DNA from: CAZEER01 sp964511215
GTDB lineage: Bacteria; Fidelibacterota; Marinisomatia; Marinisomatales; UBA1611
Length of the DNA stretch: 40,892 bases
Assembly: GCA_964511215.1 (NCBI GenBank)
Contig: CAZEER010000011.1
Span: 1 to 40,892, forward strand
Direction of reading: 5' to 3'
Positions 34,267-40,892 of the stretch are shown in pieces. The translations under genes and the position numbers were made by a program. A model generated the notes under the pieces. The model was not told the DNA's origin, made no database searches, and saw nothing but the letters and a program-made list of their open reading frames with translations. Numbering within the stretch: the first letter of the stretch is position 1; every line of letters starts with the position of its first letter.

Positions 34267-34274
34267 TTATAATA

Positions 34275-35018
34275 ATGAAAAAACTTGTGTTATTGCGTCA
34301 TGGCCAGAGCCAGTGGAATCTCGAAAATCGATTTACTGGTTGGACAGATGTAGATTTAACAGAAAAAGGACTGTCTGAAGCTCGGGAAGCAGGGAAGTTA
34401 TTAAAAGAAGCAAACTTCCATTTTGATATTGTGCATACTTCATTACTTAAACGCGCAAATCGTACTATGGAAATATGTCTTGAAGAGATGGAGTTAGACA
34501 ATATTTCTATTAAATATAACTGGCGATTAAATGAACGGCACTATGGCGATCTTCAGGGTTTAGATAAAATTGAAACAGCAAAAAAATACGGAGATGAACA
34601 GGTGCATATATGGCGAAGAAGTTACAGTAGCCCTCCGCCAAAATTGGATTTTAATGATAAGCGACATCCAAGGTTTGATGAAAAATACTCACACCTATCT
34701 CCTAATGAAATACCAGATGGTGAATGTTTGAAAGATACTGTTGATCGATTTTTGCCTTATTGGTTTAATTCAATAATCCCTGACCTTGAAACAGAAAACA
34801 GTATGCTCATTGTTGCGCATGGGAATTCTCTAAGGGCGCTGGTAAAATATCTAGATCAAATTTCGGATGATGAAATTGTGGAATTAAATATTCCAACAGG
34901 AGCACCACTTATATATGAGTTAGGATTAGATTTAAAACCAATCAAAAATTACTATCTTGGAAATCAGGATGATATTGCTAGAAGAACTGCTGCAGTTATT
35001 GCGCAGGGAAAAGCATAA
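34275..35018 (+). CDS. gpmA: 2,3-bisphosphoglycerate-dependent phosphoglycerate mutase
   Basis: GpmA interconverts 3- and 2-phosphoglycerate in glycolysis and gluconeogenesis. The 247 residues match the usual length (about 250). The phosphohistidine motif is LVLLRHGQSQWNLENRFTGW at residue 4, followed by LNERHYGDLQGLDK, SYSSPPP, and the second catalytic His in LIVAHGNSLRALVKYL. GAPLIYEL and the C-terminal GNQDDIARR-AAVIAQGKA tail are also present. It appears to be a single-gene unit, ending 4 bases before the convergent nuclease gene with no clear terminator. Confidence 0.97.
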   Translation: MKKLVLLRHGQSQWNLENRFTGWTDVDLTEKGLSEAREAGKLLKEANFHFDIVHTSLLKRANRTMEICLEEMELDNISIKYNWRLNERHYGDLQGLDKIETAKKYGDEQVHIWRRSYSSPPPKLDFNDKRHPRFDEKYSHLSPNEIPDGECLKDTVDRFLPYWFNSIIPDLETENSMLIVAHGNSLRALVKYLDQISDDEIVELNIPTGAPLIYELGLDLKPIKNYYLGNQDDIARRTAAVIAQGKA

Positions 35019-35022
35019 AAAA

Positions 35023-35784
35023 TTATTTAAAAATTCTATTTAATTCTCCTGATAGACGAACTCCACCTTGAAGTAAACGTTGCTCTAAGAGGTTCTTGTG
35101 TATGTAAAAATAATCCCATTTAAGATTTTCGTTTGAATATTGATAGCACTGTTGACGTAAATCTTTTGATTCATTTATATAGTCAAGTAGAGAATCGCCT
35201 TGCCATTTTCTGATTTTACTTCGATCCTCATTTAAAAGAAGATAATCTGCATATTCTGAATAACTTAATTTTTGAAAATCAATTAGTTTAGTATCCCAGA
35301 CACTATGTAGGTTGGTAGATTCCCCAAACCATTTTACTTTTACACTGTTTCCTCCTCGGTCTTTTCCATTCCCAACATGTAGAGGTTGATGCAAATCACC
35401 AATTAGATGTACAAGGAATTTCAGAGCAATTTTTTGTTCCTCTTTTGATTTATTTTTATTTTTTAAAACAAAAATAAATTCATTTATTTTTTCAACTGCT
35501 TTACCAGAGTGTTTACCTTGTTCATATTCTTCTCCATCCGGTATAGTGCACCAGTGCCAATCATTTGCTTTTTTCCAGTCTGGATCAGACTTTATCTCAT
35601 CAGCCCAAACACTCATCCTTGAAATATCATGATGTCCCATAAGTCGCTTAATCTGCATTTTTGCATTTTCAGTTAAATATGTTTCTGCAACTTTTCCCAC
35701 AATACGATGTCCGGTTTTTCCCCATCCAAATACAAATTGCATTGTAAGAGTTATTATGAATATAACTTTTAATTGATGTTTCAT
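35023..35784 (-). CDS. Secreted S1/P1-family nuclease
   Basis: The 253-residue precursor has a signal peptide ending at Gly20. The mature N-terminus WGKTGH (Trp21, His26) fits the Trp1/His6 zinc ligands of nuclease P1. Further zinc residues are in MSVWADEIK, HLIGDLHQPLHVGNGKDRGGN and TNLHSVWDTKLI. Such enzymes cut single-stranded DNA/RNA and remove 3'-phosphates from nucleotides. It overlaps the upstream phosphodiesterase gene by ATGA. The neighbours suggest release of nucleotides, nucleosides and phosphate from external nucleic acids. Confidence 0.93.
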   Translation of the reverse strand: MKHQLKVIFIITLTMQFVFGWGKTGHRIVGKVAETYLTENAKMQIKRLMGHHDISRMSVWADEIKSDPDWKKANDWHWCTIPDGEEYEQGKHSGKAVEKINEFIFVLKNKNKSKEEQKIALKFLVHLIGDLHQPLHVGNGKDRGGNSVKVKWFGESTNLHSVWDTKLIDFQKLSYSEYADYLLLNEDRSKIRKWQGDSLLDYINESKDLRQQCYQYSNENLKWDYFYIHKNLLEQRLLQGGVRLSGELNRIFK

Positions 35785-37007
35785 TTTTTTAATATATTTT
35801 CAATGTTTTTTTTATTGCCGTCTATTTTAGGATAATTATCAATATTAAGAATATGGCAAATTAAGGGGTATATATTAACATTTTCAAATGGAGAGATAAC
35901 AGTACCAGATTGCAAATCAGGTCCACTCGCTATAAATAAGGCGTGCATGCTTTTAAGCCTGTTATCATAGCCATGAGTACCACCTGTTGGGATGTATGTA
36001 CCTGCTGACGAGCTACTGATAGCCTGATTTTCTATATACCAGCCTTCATCTGCGAGAACCAGCGCATCTTTAATGCGATAATGATTTTTAAAGTGGAATC
36101 GGTCAGGAATATCTTTTTTAAGATATGCCTTAATATGATTTGCATTATTTAAATCTTGAACAACTCTCTCTAAAATTGATTCGTTTACTCCATAAAGCAT
36201 AGTATAGGGGCCGGAGCCTTCCTGAATTATTCCTTCCATATTAGTATGCTCGTTAAGGTTGACTGTCCTCTCAGAGCTAATATCAGCCATCCCATGATCT
36301 GAAACAACAATTATATTTAAATTTGAGGCAATGGGCAGTGTATTTAGTTTTTTTACCAACACACCAAAAAGAGAGTCCATTTGTGTTACCGTCTTCCCTG
36401 TTTCAGTACTTTTAGGACCTGTTTTATGTCCAGTTGCATCAGGTTCATGAAAATATAAAAGGCATAGACGAGGGCGTTTACTTTTCGGGAGTGAAAACCA
36501 GGAAATAACGGAATCAATTCTAGATTCAAATGGAAAGTTATGATCATAATTTTTCCATCTGCTGGGGTAGATGTTGTTAATAGGTGCTTCAGTGCCAACC
36601 CAAAAATATGAGGCGGTCTTTATACCTCGTTTTTCAGCTGTTACCCAGATTGGTTCGCCTCCGTAAAACTGTGGGTCTTCTACTTTAGAACGATCTTTAA
36701 GTGAGTAGGTATCATTGAGTTTAGAATCATAAAAATGGTTCCCAATAATTCCATGATTTTCAACATAGAGTCCTGTTGCAATGCTGTAATGGTTTGGGAA
36801 TGTTTTAGAGACAAAAGCTGGTATAAGTCCTTTTGAACGGACTCCATTTTTAATAAACTTATCCATATTCGGCGTGTGATACCAATCGAGATAACTAGAC
36901 CTAAAACCATCAAAAGATACGAGCAGCACATAAGATTCAGTAGTCGTATCTCTACAACTGAAAACTATTATTAGAATGAGAAAAATAAATAGATGTAATG
37001 ACTTCAT
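35781..37007 (-). CDS. Nucleotide pyrophosphatase/phosphodiesterase (NPP) family lipoprotein
   Basis: The 408-residue protein belongs to the alkaline-phosphatase superfamily. The N-terminal signal ends in a lipobox-like IVFSC (Cys18), so it is probably a lipoprotein. Metal site 1 begins with VSFDGFR (Asp33), and the nucleophile Thr69 lies in SKTFPNHYSIATGLYVENHG. Further metal ligands are in PDATGHKTGP, VVSDHGMADI and GGTHGYDN. This is the NPP/ENPP pattern rather than classic alkaline phosphatase. It would cleave nucleotide phosphodiester or pyrophosphate bonds to release nucleoside monophosphates. Coupled by 4 bases to its neighbours on both sides. Confidence 0.92.
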   Translation of the reverse strand: MKSLHLFIFLILIIVFSCRDTTTESYVLLVSFDGFRSSYLDWYHTPNMDKFIKNGVRSKGLIPAFVSKTFPNHYSIATGLYVENHGIIGNHFYDSKLNDTYSLKDRSKVEDPQFYGGEPIWVTAEKRGIKTASYFWVGTEAPINNIYPSRWKNYDHNFPFESRIDSVISWFSLPKSKRPRLCLLYFHEPDATGHKTGPKSTETGKTVTQMDSLFGVLVKKLNTLPIASNLNIIVVSDHGMADISSERTVNLNEHTNMEGIIQEGSGPYTMLYGVNESILERVVQDLNNANHIKAYLKKDIPDRFHFKNHYRIKDALVLADEGWYIENQAISSSSAGTYIPTGGTHGYDNRLKSMHALFIASGPDLQSGTVISPFENVNIYPLICHILNIDNYPKIDGNKKNIENILKK

Positions 37008-37966
37008 TTATTTGGAATGTACCCTAGAATCATTCTGGGATATTTATCGGTTGCAATAATAAACCCGTGTTGATCAAACCTTGCAATTGCCTCCCAATTT
37101 CGAGCTTTTCCATCTTTCAGATAGAGTTCTAGAGGTTCTGTTGCTGTTTTTTTTATATTGTTGTTTTTAATCTCAAATTCAATTAATCGTTCTACTGTTT
37201 CAGTGTTTTTATGGCTTTGGGTAAGATGATATTTTTCAGTAATTAAATCAGGTGCAGGCTTTAATTTTTTTTTATCACCTGACCAAAAGTAATTAATCGC
37301 CCAAAATTTGTTATTATAAATGTTGGTAGCATCGGTTAGCCTATACTCAATATTTTGAGAATTGATTTCTTTTAATGATAAATCCAATAAAGAAATAGCT
37401 ATTTGCTTTGGATCTTTTAGTAGGTTTGCGCCATTAGCTTCATAAATCATGATAACATTATTATTGTGGATGACAATGCTTTCATAAGACATATTATCAA
37501 TTTGTATCGGTGTACTAATTTTTTTTAAATTGTTTTTTGATATAGTAATTTGATATGATATTGGATCTATTATTCCCCAAGAGAGATATCCTTCCATAAG
37601 ACCATTATTTTCGGCTTCAATACTAATGTAAACTTGATTACCATAAAATGCAATGGCTTCAAAACCATCAAATCCAGGAATAAGAGTTGAATAATTTGGA
37701 GTTTTAAAAATCGTTTGAATGGGTAGAATAGGATCTGGAGATTTTGTATCTAGAGCTTCTTGTATCTGATTTTTAGGTATCATAAAAAGGAAACCACCCA
37801 AGTTTTCGGGCAAGAGAAATAAATTGTGACCGTACCAATCCATTCCTGAGATTTCCTGTTTTGGATCTGTTATTAATCCTTTAAGCGGTATTTCTTGTAT
37901 TGAAATTTCTTTCGCTAGAGTCAAGGATATCCCAAAGATAAAGAATCTAAGAATTAGGAAAGTCAT
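37004..37966 (-). CDS. Secreted protein, possible phytase-like/esterase-like propeller
   Basis: I do not recognise this gene with certainty. The 320-residue precursor has a signal peptide (residues 1-18). The body alternates short beta motifs (GMDWYGHNLFLLPENLGGF, PGFDGFEAIAFYGNQVYISI, RNWEAIARFDQHGFIIATDK), where the repeated F/WEAI-A pattern is seen in the phytase-like and SdiA-regulated propeller families. This makes hydrolysis of phosphorus-containing or ester substrates a plausible but unproven role. It lies between DUF971 and the NPP phosphodiesterase, with TAATG and ATGA junctions. Confidence 0.6.
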   Translation of the reverse strand: MTFLILRFFIFGISLTLAKEISIQEIPLKGLITDPKQEISGMDWYGHNLFLLPENLGGFLFMIPKNQIQEALDTKSPDPILPIQTIFKTPNYSTLIPGFDGFEAIAFYGNQVYISIEAENNGLMEGYLSWGIIDPISYQITISKNNLKKISTPIQIDNMSYESIVIHNNNVIMIYEANGANLLKDPKQIAISLLDLSLKEINSQNIEYRLTDATNIYNNKFWAINYFWSGDKKKLKPAPDLITEKYHLTQSHKNTETVERLIEFEIKNNNIKKTATEPLELYLKDGKARNWEAIARFDQHGFIIATDKYPRMILGYIPNK

Positions 37967-38283
37967 TAATTATCAAATTCCTCACAAAGCTTTTTTAAAA
38001 ATTGATAAGAGAATATTCCATCATGATGTCCATCCTTCCAAAATACTTGAATGGCATAATGACCAATGGGTTTGATACCAGTTATATGATAACTTTCTTC
38101 TTTTATCAGTTGTGGTGGCCCTTTATAGATATTCCCAAAAACATCAGTCTCTCCAGCACAGTTTGCGCAAGGACAGTTATCTCTCACTGACTTTAGAGTT
38201 AATACACCCTCTGAACCATCATTCCATTGCATTAATATAAGATCATTTAATAATTCATAGTGTGTTAGTTCTAAATCCGACAT
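37966..38283 (-). CDS. DUF971 / GBBH-like N-terminal domain protein
   Basis: The 105-residue protein has the single-domain DUF971 pattern: LMQWNDGSEGVLTLKSVRDN, the Cys cluster CPCANCAG, and a GHYAIQVFWKDGHHDGIFSY C-terminal segment. This domain also forms the N-terminus of gamma-butyrobetaine hydroxylase. The stand-alone form is linked to metal or iron-sulfur biology in the literature, but its function is unsettled. The Cys cluster and the His pair may bind zinc. It joins its neighbours by TAATG at both ends. Confidence 0.88.
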   Translation of the reverse strand: MSDLELTHYELLNDLILMQWNDGSEGVLTLKSVRDNCPCANCAGETDVFGNIYKGPPQLIKEESYHITGIKPIGHYAIQVFWKDGHHDGIFSYQFLKKLCEEFDN

Positions 38284-39236
38284 TATTTTAATAAAATCAA
38301 TTTTTGAGATTGGATAGTTGAATTTGTATAAAGAACCAAAAAATAGACTCCTGTAGATAAATTATTAGGATTCCATTTTACAGTATTGATTCCTGAGGTG
38401 GCTGAACTTGTATTAATTGTTTCTAATCTTTTACCTTTTATATCGTATACAGCCAAAGATAATTCTATAAAATTGTCAGGTAAAAAATATTGAATTGTGG
38501 TGGCATTGTTAAATGGATTTGGGTAAACGGGTGATAGTTTAAAAGATGTTGGGTTTAGTGGATTTTCTTTCTTTGTTTTTAGTTCAGGAAGGCTTGAAAT
38601 ATTAAAAAGGAACTCACCATTATTAATATTCACTGTGTGAGGGGGAAAGTGAAAAGCAGGTTTTAACATAAATGTATTAAAATATCCGGTGATTAATGAA
38701 TCAGATGCAGTGGCTATTTCCAATTCACCGTCAAGACCTAGGTATAAATTGTCTGATAAATTAGAAAATACATCTCCTAAAATATCAGTAGTATCATTAT
38801 TGGAAGATGTATCAGTGAAAGTCTCGAATAAATCATTTACAAATAAAGAATCAAGACCTGGCATAAATATCAGTATTGTTTCGAGGCTTAGAGGATTCTC
38901 TTCATCTCCTTCTCCTGGGATATCCCAAATTCGTGGTTGAATGGGATATGTAGTATCCCTTAAAACTGCTAGAAACAAATCAAATGTATTATCACCCTGC
39001 TGGGAAATAGAAGCCATTAGAAAAAAAGCGGTATCTTCAACCATCTCATTGAATGCAATACCGGTCGCCAATGTATCATCAACAGTAGATGTGAACACTC
39101 CATCTACAGTTCCACTATAATCAAATATTATCTGACCTTGATAAATGTTTTGTGCTGGTGAAATACAAAATATAAAGAATATTATTTGTATAATAGATTT
39201 TTTAAAATGAAATAAAGGTCGGAAAAACAAAAGCAA
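38283..39236 (-). CDS. Exported protein with type IX secretion C-terminal sorting domain
   Basis: The 317-residue precursor has a signal peptide (IIQIIFFIFCISPAQ) after a TTG start. The central 200 residues are beta-rich and acidic (GTVDGVFTSTVDDTLATG, LFVNDLFETFTDTSSNND) and are not recognised. The last 80 residues form the T9SS type A sorting domain: LSPVYPNPFNNATTIQYFLP, LAVYDIKGKRLETI, WNPNNLSTGVYFLVLYT and the terminal SQKLILLK. It should therefore be carried across the outer membrane by the Por machinery, which is not in this window. It heads the enzyme-bearing part of the operon. No good ribosome site precedes the TTG, so the start is uncertain. Confidence 0.85.
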   Translation of the reverse strand: MLLFFRPLFHFKKSIIQIIFFIFCISPAQNIYQGQIIFDYSGTVDGVFTSTVDDTLATGIAFNEMVEDTAFFLMASISQQGDNTFDLFLAVLRDTTYPIQPRIWDIPGEGDEENPLSLETILIFMPGLDSLFVNDLFETFTDTSSNNDTTDILGDVFSNLSDNLYLGLDGELEIATASDSLITGYFNTFMLKPAFHFPPHTVNINNGEFLFNISSLPELKTKKENPLNPTSFKLSPVYPNPFNNATTIQYFLPDNFIELSLAVYDIKGKRLETINTSSATSGINTVKWNPNNLSTGVYFLVLYTNSTIQSQKLILLK

Positions 39237-39254
39237 ATTTATTATAAAATCAAT

Positions 39255-40163
39255 TTAGAATTCATATCCAAAAGAAAAACCAGCACCAATCCAATATGTC
39301 ATGCCATCAACTTTTTCAATGAGATTAGATCTGGTTGTAATGCGCATTTCAAACGCTTCAAGGTTTTCTCGGTAATCCTTAACCTTTACACCTTCTAGAA
39401 TTTTAAAATCAGTAAATTGATCAAACAAATCGTTTAGACTTTTAAAAATTTCGACATTTGAAAAATGCTTAAGGACCATTTGTCCTACAGGAATATCAAT
39501 GCTACCTCCTGCAATAAAACCAGAACTAAATTTTCGTGCATCATCTCTATAAAATCCTGTGCAAGCAGTAACACTGTAACTGGTATTGCCAATGAAGAAA
39601 CCGGGGCTTAAACCTAATTGATAACAAAAACCTCCAAAACTTGTGTCTGGATCAGTTGTCACTCCATGATCATAATATGCTATTTCTGCAATGGCATTCA
39701 TAAAAAAATCCCCAGCGAAAAATCCATATGGACTGCCAATAGATAGACCATAAACAGGACTACTGTCATCGAAATCTTTAAAAGTAGCACCTTTAATAAT
39801 GGGATAACCTGTGTAAAGATTTAAACTCCAGTTTGGAACTATAACATATTCTATTACAAATTGAGATAAATCACTTTGGTTATTTGTCCCTGGTTTTTTA
39901 GGTGAAAAAAATTCGCCGTTTTGATAAAGTAATAAAACTTCGCCTCCTGCAATAGGTATGGTCCCATCATTTATTTTTAGAGAATCAATATTCTCCAATA
40001 AAATCTGCTCTGGGAATGTCAAACCCACAGGAGTGATATAAACAGAATTTTTTTCAATACCATTTATATTACCTTTTATTGTCGTCTGATCATTAAAGAT
40101 AATTATGCCCTCTATCGAGAACAAAAAACTACTGGTACATATAATAATTAATAATTTTTTCAT
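39255..40163 (-). CDS. Exported barrel-like protein of unknown function
   Basis: I do not recognise the family. The 302-residue product (ATG 40163, with GGATA 4 bases upstream) has a signal peptide and an N-terminal part (IIIFNDQTTIKGNINGIEKN, ITPVGLTFPEQILLENIDS) like a small OB/SH3-like strand module. Many beta strands with alternating hydrophobicity follow, and it ends in WIGAGFSFGYEF, an aromatic-ending beta-signal typical of outer-membrane barrels. An in-frame TTG at 40172 is a weaker start. It lies 18 bases before the T9SS cargo gene and may be the first gene of that operon. Confidence 0.7.
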   Translation of the reverse strand: MKKLLIIICTSSFLFSIEGIIIFNDQTTIKGNINGIEKNSVYITPVGLTFPEQILLENIDSLKINDGTIPIAGGEVLLLYQNGEFFSPKKPGTNNQSDLSQFVIEYVIVPNWSLNLYTGYPIIKGATFKDFDDSSPVYGLSIGSPYGFFAGDFFMNAIAEIAYYDHGVTTDPDTSFGGFCYQLGLSPGFFIGNTSYSVTACTGFYRDDARKFSSGFIAGGSIDIPVGQMVLKHFSNVEIFKSLNDLFDQFTDFKILEGVKVKDYRENLEAFEMRITTRSNLIEKVDGMTYWIGAGFSFGYEF

Positions 40164-40180
40164 GGTATCCAAATAATATG

Positions 40181-40222
40181 GCTATAATTTTGCTAAAAAT
40201 ATACAATCAAATAAATTTGACA
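40181..40222. promoter_or_regulatory. Candidate divergent promoters
   Basis: Minus direction: TTGATT (40210-40205), an 18-base spacer and TATAGC (40186-40181). Plus direction: TTGACA (40217-40222), for the NUDIX gene, with no convincing -10 at the right distance. The match to sigma-70-type hexamers is partial, and the organism's consensus is unknown. Confidence 0.3.
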
Positions 40223-40285
40223 AGCATAGACAAAATTTGAAAATTTTTCAGAAAAATTATATCTATGTTAGCTAAGTAAAAAAAT

Positions 40286-40825
40286 ATGAATGATTTAACA
40301 GAAAAGACACTTTCATCAAAAATAATATTCCAAGGTAGGCTCTTAGATGTTAGGATGGATGAAGTGCTTCTTCCTAATGGTAAAAAAAGTACAAGAGAAT
40401 GGATTAATCACCCTGGAGCATCATGCTGTATACCAATTTTACCAGATGGTAAAATTGGATTAGTGAACCAATTCCGTTACCCGATAGGTAAAGAAGTTTT
40501 AGAATTACCAGCAGGTAAAATAGAGAAACATGAAAAACCCGAACATTGTGCAAGGAGGGAACTAGAAGAAGAGATAGGCTATATAACTAATAGACTCACA
40601 TTATTAACATGTATTCATCCAGCTTTAGGTTTTGCCAATGAAAAAATGTGGATCTATCTGGCTGATGATCTTATACAAACAAAATCAAGACTAGACGGAG
40701 ATGAATTCTTAGTTCTTGTCCCCACAAAATTGGAAGAAGCCTTGGAACTAGTGTGGAATGGAACTATAAGTGATGTAAAAACAATTATTGGACTATTGTG
40801 GGCTGAGAAATTTATTAATAATTAA
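40286..40825 (+). CDS. NUDIX hydrolase, ADP-ribose pyrophosphatase type
   Basis: The 179-residue protein has the Nudix box GKIEKHE followed seven residues later by RELEEEIGY, matching G-x5-E-x7-R-E-U-x-E-E-x-G-U. It also has LVNQFRYPIGKEVLELPAG upstream and PALGFANEKMWIYLA downstream, typical of ADP-ribose pyrophosphatases (NudF-like) that split ADP-ribose into AMP and ribose 5-phosphate. The N-terminal FQGRLLDVRMDEVLLPNGK dimerisation strand is complete. It is a single gene ahead of the tRNA. Confidence 0.93.
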   Translation: MNDLTEKTLSSKIIFQGRLLDVRMDEVLLPNGKKSTREWINHPGASCCIPILPDGKIGLVNQFRYPIGKEVLELPAGKIEKHEKPEHCARRELEEEIGYITNRLTLLTCIHPALGFANEKMWIYLADDLIQTKSRLDGDEFLVLVPTKLEEALELVWNGTISDVKTIIGLLWAEKFINN

Positions 40826-40842
40826 ACATTTAAAATTAAAAG

Positions 40843-40892
40843 TGGGCCCACAGGGATTCGAACCCCGAACCAACAGATTATGAGTCTGCTGC
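40843..40892 (-). tRNA. tRNA with CAU anticodon (probably elongator Met), 3' part only
   Basis: The minus strand holds the anticodon stem-loop GCAGA-CTCATAA-TCTGT (anticodon CAT). A 5-base variable loop TGGTT follows, then the T arm CGGGG-TTCGAAT-CCCTG and the acceptor 3' strand TGGGCCC with discriminator A at 40843. The 5' half lies beyond the window. The next base after the discriminator is C but the following are T, so CCA is not encoded and must be added. The general pattern looks like elongator Met; a tRNA-Ile2 (modified CAU) cannot be excluded without the D arm. Confidence 0.92.

Noticed and set aside
1..40892. CRISPR arrays, insertion sequences, integrases, toxin-antitoxin or phage genes
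   Set aside because: No repeat-spacer pattern, transposase, terminal inverted repeats or phage-like gene was found; the gene content is housekeeping and envelope.

Overview
This window is a gene-dense, AT-rich (about one third G+C) stretch of a Gram-negative bacterial draft genome. Two runs of exactly 100 N show that it is a scaffold, probably from a metagenome or single cell. Lipid A, BamA/OmpH and TonB-receptor genes prove a diderm envelope. A type IX secretion (Por) C-terminal sorting domain and a carboxypeptidase-regulatory-domain TonB receptor point to the Fibrobacteres-Chlorobi-Bacteroidetes superphylum. The mix looks most like marine Candidatus Marinimicrobia (SAR406), but that placement is inference. 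No mobile element, CRISPR array or rRNA was seen, and no intergenic stretch exceeds about 150 bases.

Layout. (1) 1-8013, plus strand: an envelope operon with the 3' end of bamA, then ompH/skp, lpxD, lpxC, fabZ, lpxA, a small outer-membrane-like protein, dxr and rseP. (2) 9949-7997, minus: lipid A acyltransferase, Sua5/YrdC threonylcarbamoyl-AMP synthase and a DUF3108 protein, broken by an assembly gap. (3) 10033-13736, plus: long NfeD protease, FloA flotillin, a SAM methyltransferase and a small membrane-anchored protein. (4) 20574-13738, minus: a tightly coupled eight-gene run of M23 peptidase, rhomboid, cdd, udk, tdk, nupC, adk and coaE, which joins nucleoside uptake and salvage to envelope proteases. 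(5) 20697-23308: a small exported protein, a DDAH-like amidinohydrolase, a periplasmic unknown and a thioredoxin-type arsenate reductase. (6) 23448-31119, plus: an orphan DNA-methyltransferase-like protein, YqeY, CvpA and DnaG, then three exported proteins (AMIN-like/PG-binding/PEGA, its shorter paralogue, and a coiled-coil protein with a barrel-like C-terminus), closed by a strong hairpin terminator. (7) 33337-31178, minus: a TonB-dependent receptor with a gap in its barrel. (8) 33490-35018: an SRAP/HMCES-like DNA-crosslink protein and, divergently, phosphoglycerate mutase. (9) 40163-35023, minus: a barrel-like exported protein, a T9SS cargo protein, a DUF971 protein, a secreted propeller-like protein, an NPP-type phosphodiesterase lipoprotein and an S1/P1 nuclease. 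(10) A NUDIX hydrolase and the 3' part of a tRNA with a CAU anticodon.

Two themes stand out. First, secreted nuclease S1/P1, the NPP phosphodiesterase, the NupC transporter and the Tdk/Udk/Cdd/Adk enzymes could together form a route from extracellular nucleic acid to intracellular nucleotides. Second, the three genes after dnaG look like parts of a cell-envelope assembly containing a peptidoglycan-binding protein, a membrane-anchored paralogue and an outer-membrane coiled-coil protein. I do not recognise this trio as a described system, and it is the best candidate for something new here. Many neighbouring genes share stop/start bases (TAATG or ATGA), suggesting widespread translational coupling.
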